Shown in pieces: positions 8,983 to 16,300 of a stretch of 64,000 nucleotides of DNA. Location of the stretch: assembly GCA_050246115.1 (NCBI GenBank), contig JBFWWP010000001.1, positions 310,001-374,000 on the forward strand. The letters are read 5' to 3'. Source of the stretch: JBFWWP01 sp050246115 (GTDB lineage Bacteria; Planctomycetota; UBA8108; UBA1146; JAJFFE01). The first letter of the stretch is position 1. Each line of letters starts with the position of its first letter. Both the position numbers and the translations under genes were made by a program. Below the pieces are notes generated by a model, which did no database searches, was not told where the DNA came from, and saw only the letters and a list, made by a program, of their open reading frames with translations.

Positions 8983-9471
8983 TTGGACAACGTGGAGACG
9001 AGACGGGCGTTTGGCGCCGGAGTGCTGCGCCTCGATCTCGCGGATATCTTGAGCGTGCTTCCGCAGCGGCCGCCCATGTTGCTGGTCGACCAAGTTCTTT
9101 CGCTGGTTCCGGGTCGCCACGCGGTGGGCGTGAAGGCGGTCTCGGGAAACGAGTTCGGGCTCGCGCGCCGGCGTGTCGGGTTTGTCTTTCCGGCGACTTT
9201 GGGTCTCGAGGCTTTGACCCAACTTGCAGCGATCGTCTTGCTCTTCGACGGTGCGGCTGCGCACGCCGCTCCCTCGGCGGCGGCCTACCGCGTGACGGCG
9301 GTCGACCGGTTCGAGGTTCAGCGCGAGGTCGGGCCTGGAGACGCGCTACACCTCGCGGTCGACGTGATCGACTCGGCCGAAGGCGTGTTCCGGGTACGCG
9401 GTTCCGCCACGACGCGAGGGCTGCAATACCTCGATGTCGAGTTTTGTCTGACTTGCGACGCCGAGGGCTGA
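8983..9471 (+). CDS. Hotdog-fold FabA/FabZ-like protein, possibly without dehydratase activity
   Basis: This 162-aa protein starts at TTG 8983 behind AAGGGGAG. It matches the 3-hydroxyacyl-ACP dehydratase fold: LPQRPPMLLVDQVLSL is the conserved N-terminal strand, and FPATLGLEALTQLAAI is the central helix with the conserved Glu. The family's catalytic His, in the GHFPG turn, is absent; the turn here reads GLARRRVGFVFPA. It may therefore be a non-catalytic or re-purposed hotdog protein, for example a thioesterase-like or binding protein. It is convergent with the sigma factor gene. The 271-bp gap between them holds nothing recognisable. Confidence 0.7.
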   Translation: MDNVETRRAFGAGVLRLDLADILSVLPQRPPMLLVDQVLSLVPGRHAVGVKAVSGNEFGLARRRVGFVFPATLGLEALTQLAAIVLLFDGAAAHAAPSAAAYRVTAVDRFEVQREVGPGDALHLAVDVIDSAEGVFRVRGSATTRGLQYLDVEFCLTCDAEG

Positions 9472-9742
9472 GCTCCCGCACTCCCGCTTGGGGCCTGGCG
9501 CCGCGCGCTCGCCTTGCCGTGCGGGGTAGGTGTGCGCGGGAAAAGGGTTCGCGTGGCCGAGGTCCTGCTTGCTCGGAGTTTCGGCGCCCGGGCCGGGGCT
9601 CGAGCGGGTGGTCGTTGGATCGACCATCGGCCACGCGATGGGGAGGAGTGTGTGTCTTGCGTTCACGTTTCCGTCAGCACGCTCGCCATCCTTGGCGCAA
9701 CCAGCCGATGGCTCTAGGGTCCTTGCCGCGCTGGCTTCGGGC

Positions 9743-11437
9743 CTAGTCTTCGTCCATGAAGCCTTCGAGCGAACGCGACCGTATCGGGTGCTTCAGCTTC
9801 TTCAGAGCGCGGATTTCGATCTGCCGAATGCGCTCCCTGGTCACCTTGAACTTCTTTCCCAGTTCTTCGAGCGTGTAGGTCTCGTCGCGATCGATGCCGA
9901 AGCGCAGCTTGATGACCTCGCGTTCGCGGAGGCTCAGGGACTGCAGGATCGCCTGCAGTCGATCCCTCAGGGCGTCGAACGAAAGCCGAGCGTCGGGGCT
10001 CTCCTCGCGCAGATCCTGGAGGAAGTCGCCAAAGCTCGAGTCTTCGTCCCTCCCGAGGGGCGATGACAGCGAGACCGGGTTGCGTGACATCCGGACGATC
10101 TTCTGCAGTTCGATGGGAGAGATCTCCAGTTCGCGCGAGATCTCTTCGATCGTCGGTTTCGTGCCCTTACGGTGCATGTAGTCGCGGCTGATCGAATGCA
10201 GCTTCGACATGGTCTCGGACATGTACACCGGCAGACGAACCATGCGGGACTTCTCGGCGATTGCGCGCGAGATCGCTTGTCGGATCCACCAAGTCGCATA
10301 GGTGCTGAACTTGTAGCCCTTGCGGTGTTCGTACTTTTCGCAGGCTCGCATGAGGCCGGTGTTGCCTTCTTGGATGAGGTCCAAGAATGACAGTCCACGC
10401 CCGCGGTACTTCTTGGCGACGCTCACGACCAACCGGAGGTTCCCGGTCGAGAGCTTGCCCTTGGCTTGCTCGTAGCGTCGGAACTGGTGATCGATTTCAC
10501 GCGCACGCTCGATGAATCCCGGATAACTCTCCAGCACGGCCCGGTTGATCTCTTCGAACTCGGGCAGCAGCGCTAGCTTGCTCTTGGCGCGCAGCGCGGG
10601 TAGCAGCCGCTCCAGGCGCCGACCGAGTCGCACGATGTCTTGTTGCCAGACGCTGATGTACTTGAGCTTGATCTCGTAGGACTCCAGCACCCGAACCGCG
10701 CGCACGACACGACGCGCGAGGCGACGCTCCACTCTGGGGCGCGAGCTGGCGTCGCTCAGGGGCAGCTGTTGCAGCAGGTGGAAGTCGCTCCGGTTCTCTG
10801 CGATCCAGCGCTTCAGGGTCGGGAGTTCCTTGGTGACTCGATCGTAGAACACTTGGCGGTCGCCCTTGCGCGAGAAAGTCAGATCGAGCGACTTCTCGAC
10901 GAACTCGCTGTGATTCAGGATCTGCTCCATCAACTCTACGGCCAGATCCTGCCCCACGGCGGTCTGGTAGATCATGCGCTTCAGGCGGAGGCGGCTGTCC
11001 TCGATCTCCTTGGCGAAGTGGATCTCCTCCTCGCGGGTCAGGAGCGGGATGGTCGACATCTGCGAGAAGTACATGCGGACCGGGTCGTCGAGCTTGCGGA
11101 TGGCGGATTCCTCGTCGTCGTCCGCCGGAGCTTCTTCGACGTCGTCGGAGTCCGCCGAATCCACCGGCTCCGAGAGGTCGCTGCCCGATTCCTCGGTCTC
11201 GCTTTCGCCGGCGAGGCAGGGCTCCTCGATGAGCTCGATCTTGGCCTTCTCCAGGAGGGCTACGACGCGGTCGAAGGTGTCTTGGTCGTTTCCGACTTCA
11301 GGCAGGGCTTTGACGAGATCGTCGTAAGCCACGTGCTGGGCGCCGTTGAGGGATCTGAGGTACTTCTCGACCCGGGGTTCCAGAGCTTTCGCGGCCAGGT
11401 TTTCCGAGGCCGAGCGTTTCAAGGCCGGATTCTTCAA
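9743..11437 (-). CDS. rpoD: RNA polymerase sigma factor, RpoD/SigA type
   Basis: This 564-aa sigma-70 factor directs core polymerase to -10/-35 promoters. An acidic region 1.1-like start (about residues 30-120) precedes region 1.2 (DDPVRMYFSQMSTIPLLTRE). Regions 2.1-2.4 follow (LRLVVSVAKKYRGRGLSFLD, DLIQEGNTGLMRA, GYKFSTYATWWIRQAI). Region 4.2 has the helix-turn-helix YTLEELGKKFKVTRERIRQI and ends ...RSRSLEGFMDED. Regions 1.1, 1.2 and 4 argue for the primary sigma factor, though region 2 (EKSRMVRLPVYMSETMSKL) deviates from the usual sequence. The start is TTG at 11437 with an AGAGGGG SD 9 nt upstream. Confidence 0.9.
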   Translation of the reverse strand: MKNPALKRSASENLAAKALEPRVEKYLRSLNGAQHVAYDDLVKALPEVGNDQDTFDRVVALLEKAKIELIEEPCLAGESETEESGSDLSEPVDSADSDDVEEAPADDDEESAIRKLDDPVRMYFSQMSTIPLLTREEEIHFAKEIEDSRLRLKRMIYQTAVGQDLAVELMEQILNHSEFVEKSLDLTFSRKGDRQVFYDRVTKELPTLKRWIAENRSDFHLLQQLPLSDASSRPRVERRLARRVVRAVRVLESYEIKLKYISVWQQDIVRLGRRLERLLPALRAKSKLALLPEFEEINRAVLESYPGFIERAREIDHQFRRYEQAKGKLSTGNLRLVVSVAKKYRGRGLSFLDLIQEGNTGLMRACEKYEHRKGYKFSTYATWWIRQAISRAIAEKSRMVRLPVYMSETMSKLHSISRDYMHRKGTKPTIEEISRELEISPIELQKIVRMSRNPVSLSSPLGRDEDSSFGDFLQDLREESPDARLSFDALRDRLQAILQSLSLREREVIKLRFGIDRDETYTLEELGKKFKVTRERIRQIEIRALKKLKHPIRSRSLEGFMDED

Positions 11438-12017
11438 GGAACGGGTCCCCTCTCACTGCCGCGGGTGGGCGAGAGTCGGCTCGAGCGGCCGGCAACCGAG
11501 CGGGCCGGGCGCAAACTGCTCGCCCAACTCATGATTTTGGCGGCTCAGGTGTAAGTCTCTCTCGCATATTGTCTTGCGGCCGAAACCCGGCTCAGCTCGA
11601 GCCGGGCAGTCCGTGATAGTTCAGTTACACTCGCCGTCCGTCGCTGTGATCGAGTCATTACACTCGTCGCAGAGAGGTGGCAGCGTCGCGTGGTCTACTC
11701 CGGGAGGGAAGGCAAGGTCTGGGCCTGCCCGACCCGATGGCGAGCGTTCGCGGTCCGGGGGGGCGAAGTCGTGAACGAGACCCGCCAGCGGGCTCCTTGG
11801 CGCAGAAGGCCTCGATGGTCGCGGGTCGAACTTGCAGGGTGCGCTTCCCGAAAGTGGGACGGGGTCGCCCAGTTTCTGGACGGATCGTCGTCCTGAACGG
11901 GTTTGTCACGGAGGCGGAAGAGACGGGAACTCGACCCGTTTCAGCCCCTGAACCCCGCCGAAGGCTCGAGGAGGCAATCGCGAACTGGAGTTGCGCGTGG
12001 ATGCGCCGGTTCGGGGG
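11438..12017. other. Long intergenic region upstream of rpoD
   Basis: This 580-bp stretch has no supported gene; the small ORFs in it lack family resemblance and good starts. It should contain the rpoD promoter(s). Visible elements are a perfect hairpin (11586-11606) and two direct copies of TTACACTCG (11625-11633 and 11658-11666). Read on the minus strand, these copies contain the -10-like hexamers TGTAAC and TGTAAT, without good -35 boxes. Confidence 0.5.
11586..11606. promoter_or_regulatory. Perfect inverted repeat in the rpoD leader region
   Basis: CCCGGCTC and GAGCCGGG are separated by 5 nt, about 150 bp upstream of the rpoD start. There is no T-run on either side, so it is a hairpin or operator of unknown role rather than a clear terminator. 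Confidence 0.45.
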
Positions 12018-12911
12018 CTAGGGGGTCGTGCTGACCGTCGGACCGGCCGACCAGCCGGTTTCGGGGTCGTAAGTCAGTAAGACGAAGTGAACCGCGGAAG
12101 CCTGAGAGAGTGATTGGAGGCCTACGAGTTCGTCGAACGACTGACTGGTTCCCGTCGCGGGTGTCGACGCGCTGGTGATGAGGTCGACTGCATCCGGGCG
12201 CGACAAAGGCAGGATGAGGCCGAACTCAGGGAAGTAACTCGCTTCCAACTTGTCGGCGGCGACGACGGCGTAGGTCTGCCCCGGGGCCATGCCGCCGCAA
12301 TGCAACAACACCGAGTTCGGTGCGGCCGCGGCGAACTCCACCACCAGGGTGGGGTTCAAAACGTCCAGTGTGAGGCTCGCCGTGCCCAGCAACCCGCTCG
12401 GCCCGAAGACCTCGAACGTTACCCCGTTGAGCCCGTTGGGCAGCGCCGTCGAATCGATCGTGATCGAGTTCGGTCCGAACAGGACGAAGCCGCTCCAAAG
12501 GATCTCGGACCCTGAGGAGACCTTGCCCCAAGTGGCGGTGGGGAAGGTCTGGAGCACGTCGATCGAGTAGAGCCCGGTGATGTGCTCGCCGTCGGTGGGC
12601 TGCTGCGTCATGCACAGCACCGGAGGCGGCCACAGCGGGGCGCCGACGATACTCGGCGTCGAACCCAAGAGCGCGAGGAACGCCACGAGCTGTAGGCCGC
12701 ACGAGCGCCCAACCCCACGGTCGCGGGTTCGCTGTCGGAGCGGGGAACGGGAACCGTTGTCGCCGGTGTCTACGCTGTCGCCGGTGTCTACGCTGTCGCC
12801 GGTGTCTACGCTGTCGCCGGTGTCTACGCTGTCGCCGGTGTCTACGCTGTCGCCGGTGTCTACGCTGGCGCCGGTGTCTACGCTGGAGTCCTCAGCCCGG
12901 TTCGCCCGCAT
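12018..12911 (-). CDS. Putative exported protein with a repeat-bearing N-terminus
   Basis: I do not recognise this 297-aa product. From the ATG at 12911 (weak SD) the first ~50 residues are seven SVDTGD-type hexapeptides encoded by an 18-bp tandem repeat. An Arg-rich stretch and a hydrophobic helix (LQLVAFLALLGSTPSIVGA) follow and look like a signal peptide. The mature part is rich in small and beta-forming residues. If translation starts at the GTG just inside the hydrophobic segment, the repeats are leader DNA, but that leaves a signal peptide with no basic end. A good minus-strand promoter lies at 13264-13292. Confidence 0.55.
   Translation of the reverse strand: MRANRAEDSSVDTGASVDTGDSVDTGDSVDTGDSVDTGDSVDTGDSVDTGDNGSRSPLRQRTRDRGVGRSCGLQLVAFLALLGSTPSIVGAPLWPPPVLCMTQQPTDGEHITGLYSIDVLQTFPTATWGKVSSGSEILWSGFVLFGPNSITIDSTALPNGLNGVTFEVFGPSGLLGTASLTLDVLNPTLVVEFAAAAPNSVLLHCGGMAPGQTYAVVAADKLEASYFPEFGLILPLSRPDAVDLITSASTPATGTSQSFDELVGLQSLSQASAVHFVLLTYDPETGWSAGPTVSTTP
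12758..12883. repeat. 18-bp minisatellite, seven copies
   Basis: Seven head-to-tail copies of TGTCGCCGGTGTCTACGC occupy 12758-12883; the last differs by one base. Because 18 is a multiple of 3, copy-number change would not break a reading frame. On the minus strand the repeat encodes SVDTGD units. Confidence 0.95.
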
Positions 12912-13358
12912 GGTTCGATCCGCCCGTCTACACGTTCTACGAAGTGAACACTAGGAAGCCGCCACGTTGGTCACTGACCGGGCCGCTCGCGACCCGCTCG
13001 CACCGAACCCGAGAGACATCGCCCCCGAAAGGACATCGGCCCCGAAAGGACATTGCCCCTCAGGCGTCGCCTGCGTTCGGGATCGCCTGCCTTTCTTATC
13101 GGCAGTCTCGGGTCCGCTCGTCGGCGGTTTCTCGCGAGCCCGCCCGACGAGAACCCCTGGGCCGAAAACCCCTCGAATCAAACGCCCGAACGGTGCGACC
13201 GCATGCGGCTCCCAGCGGGCATCGAGGGCCGGCAGTGGGTCGAGGTCGTCTGCGTCGCGGAGAATTATAGAGCGCCGCAGCACGCGGGGCAACTCACCGA
13301 AAGATCGGTTTCGAACCCCGAACTCCGAGTGGCATGCCGGTTGTCTACCACCGAAGGC
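12912..13358. other. Intergenic region with promoter and short direct repeat
   Basis: This 447-bp stretch lies between the 3' end of the giant fusion gene and the exported protein gene. It has no supported ORF. It contains a two-copy 17-bp direct repeat (units ending CCCCGAAAGGACAT, about 13020-13053) and the minus-strand promoter at 13264-13292. Confidence 0.5.
13264..13292 (-). promoter_or_regulatory. Sigma-70-type promoter, minus strand
   Basis: On the minus strand TTGCCC (13292-13287) and a perfect TATAAT (13269-13264) are separated by 17 nt. It would drive the exported protein gene with a leader of roughly 345 nt. Confidence 0.65.
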
Positions 13359-16300
13359 TCAATCTCGTTGGATCCCGTAACGCTTCATCAGCCGGTGAAA
13401 CGATTCTCGGGTAATGCCGCTGCGGCGGGCGGCCCGGGCTACGACACCGTCGTACTGCTCGAGCAGCCGTTCCAGGTAGCAACGCTGGAACTCCTCCTTG
13501 GCCTGTCGCAAAGGGAGCGGTTCGCTGGTCGCCGGGAACCTGCCGGTGGCGTTCGACGCGAGCTCGCCGTCGAAGAGAATGTCCGCCTCTTCGATGCTCG
13601 ATCCGGCACACAGAATGGCCGCCTTCTCGATCACGTTTCGGAGTTCACGGACGTTGCCCGGGTAGGGGTAGCTCGAGAGCTTCCGCAGCGCGGCTGGAGT
13701 GAACTCTTTCGGCTCGAGACGCTCGGTTTCGACGACCTTCGCCAGGAACGTGCGGGCGAGCAAGATGATGTCTTGGCCGCGCTGGCGCAGCGGAGGAAGA
13801 TCCACGCGCAACACGTTCAAACGGTAATAGAGATCCTCGCGGAAAGCTCCCTGCTTGACGAGGCTGAGCAAGGGGCGATTGGAGGCGGACAGGATGCGAA
13901 CGTTGGCGGTGCGGAACTCCTTACCGCCGACCGGGCGGTAGACTCCTTCTTGCAGGAAGCGGAGTAGCTTCTTCTGCATGTCGAGACTCAGTTCATGGAC
14001 CTCATCGAGGAACAACGTCCCGCGTTCGGCGATCGCGATGAGGCCTTCGCGATCTTGGTCGGCACCGGTGAAAGCCCCACGAACGTGACCGAACAGCTCA
14101 CTCTCGAAGATCGACTCGGCCAGGGCGCCACAGTTTTCGGAGACGAACGGTAGACGCTTCCGCCGACTGTTGAAGTGGATCGCGCTGGCCGCGAGTTCCT
14201 TGCCTGTCCCGCTCTCGCCCTCGATCAAGATCGGGAGCTCGGTTTGGGCGAATCGCTCCAGGGTTCGGTACAGGGCCAGCATTTGCGGTGCACGGCCGGT
14301 CAGGTTGTGAAACTGGAATCGGTCCTCCAACTGGTCGCGCGTGATCTCGATCCGGCGTCGTGTCTCTTCCAGTTCCTTGCTCTGTTGAGCGACGCGGCGC
14401 TCGAGCTGCGCGTTCAACTCTCGGATGCGAGTCTGCGAGGCCTCCAGCTCCCGCTGCCGGCGCTCGTTCTCCTCGTGCAGGCGCGCGTTCGCGATGGCCA
14501 CCGCGGCCTGGTTGGAGAACGCCTGCAGAATGGGCAGCTGACCCGGCCCGAGGAGCTGTTTACGAAATCGGTTCTCCAGGTAGACGACACCCAGTCGTTG
14601 GTCGCGCCACTCGATCGGGAAGCAGGCGATGGCGCGCAGCCGGAGGTCGTGCACCGAGTGCGCCCCTCGGAGTCGTTCGTCGCGCTGCGCGTTGTCGGTG
14701 ATGAACGAACGCCCCGTGCGCGCCACTTCCTCGGCGATGGAGTGAGAGTACTGGAACTGGGGGCTGGCGATCTCCTCCTGGTCCAGGTTGCGGGCGACGC
14801 TGACTTTGAAGTCGCCCTGCTCCAACAGGAGCAGGAACCCTCGCTCCGCTTGGAAGACGGCGAGCAGTTCGTCGATCAAACGGTGGAGCAGAACGTCCAG
14901 GTCACGCTCCGAGTTCAAGAGCGTGGCCACTTCCTGGAGCCGCAGCAGAACGCCAGCGGCCGGGGCGGCATGGTCACTCGTGGTCGCTGGCCCGGACTCG
15001 GACTGCGGATCCGTCGCCGGCGGCGAATCCGCCGCCGGTTGCTGCGACTCCTCGCTGCGAGCTGCCTGCCACTCGCCGAGGACCGCAGCCCGCTCCGGGG
15101 CCTTGATGTACGGGTCACGAAACGGGGCCGGCAGCACGCTGTGGATGGCGTGGATCGTTTCGACCGCGCGGGCGAGGTGCTGTTGCGCGGACTCGCGCTG
15201 GTCTTCGAGTAGGTCCAGGTGGGCTAGCTCACGCAGGAGGCGCCAGGCCTCTTCCGGTAGCTCCAGCCGTTGCGCCTCAGCCAGTCCGCGCTCCAGCAAC
15301 TTGCGAGCGATGCCCCGGTCGGCTGCCTTGCCGCTCGCCGCCACGCTGCCCCGCAGGCGATAGTAGGTAGGGTATAGATCCGACAGGTCCAATTCGTCGA
15401 CGTGTTCGTAAGCCTCGGCGAGCAGTGCGATGACTTGGTCCGCCTCGCCGAGGAGCAACGCCACTTCGGTTCGCTCGAGCAGTACTTGTGCGAGATCCCG
15501 GCGGCCCCGCTGTTGACGGAAGAGACCCTCCGCCTCGCTCAAGCATGCGGTCGCGGCGGCCAGATCGCCGGTCGCTCGGTGCAGGGTGCCGAGGCTTTGT
15601 AAGCTGATGGCGACGTAGTAGTCGACGCCGTGCTCGCGCGCGATCGCCAAGGACTTCAGGATGGAGTCCCGTCCCTCGTCGAGCAGGCCGAGTTGGCGAA
15701 AGGTATCGCCCAGGAGGGCCAAGAGCACCTGACGCCCCAGTCGATCGCCGAGGGCCTCGAAGTTCGACAGACTCTGACGCAGGCAGCGAAACCCGTCGGC
15801 GAAGCGCGCGCGGCGGCAGTGCAGCTCGCCGATCAACTCCAGCGAGTAGGCGAGGTTCAGCTTGTCGCTGAGATCCCGACGGATCGCCAGCGACTTCTCG
15901 GCGTAGTCGGCTGCCCGGTCGAGTTGCCCCTGGTTCTTGTAAATGCTGGCAATCCGGTAATAAGAATGCGCCATGCCGCCGGCGTCCTGCACGCTGCGGC
16001 GACGCTCGAGGCTCTCCTTCGCATACTTGAGGGCCAGGTCGTACTTGCCTTTGCTCAGAAGTATGTCCGAGAGGTTGTTCATGACCGCTGCCTGCGCGGA
16101 TGCGACTCCGAGGTCGCGGAAGATCTCCTCGCTGGCGCGGAAACAGGCTTCGGCCTCATCGAGGCGATTCTGCATCTTGTAGACGAGTCCGACGTTGTTC
16201 TTACTCGCCGCGATCCCTCCGAGGTCTCGCACTTCGCAGCGCAGTCGGAGGCTACCGAGGTGGTGGTGCGCGGCCTGCTCCGGCTCGCCTCGATTGACGT

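Noticed and set aside
12951..13292. A 113-aa minus-strand ORF just below the TATAAT promoter
   Set aside because: Its start codon coincides with the -35 box, it has no SD and it resembles no family.
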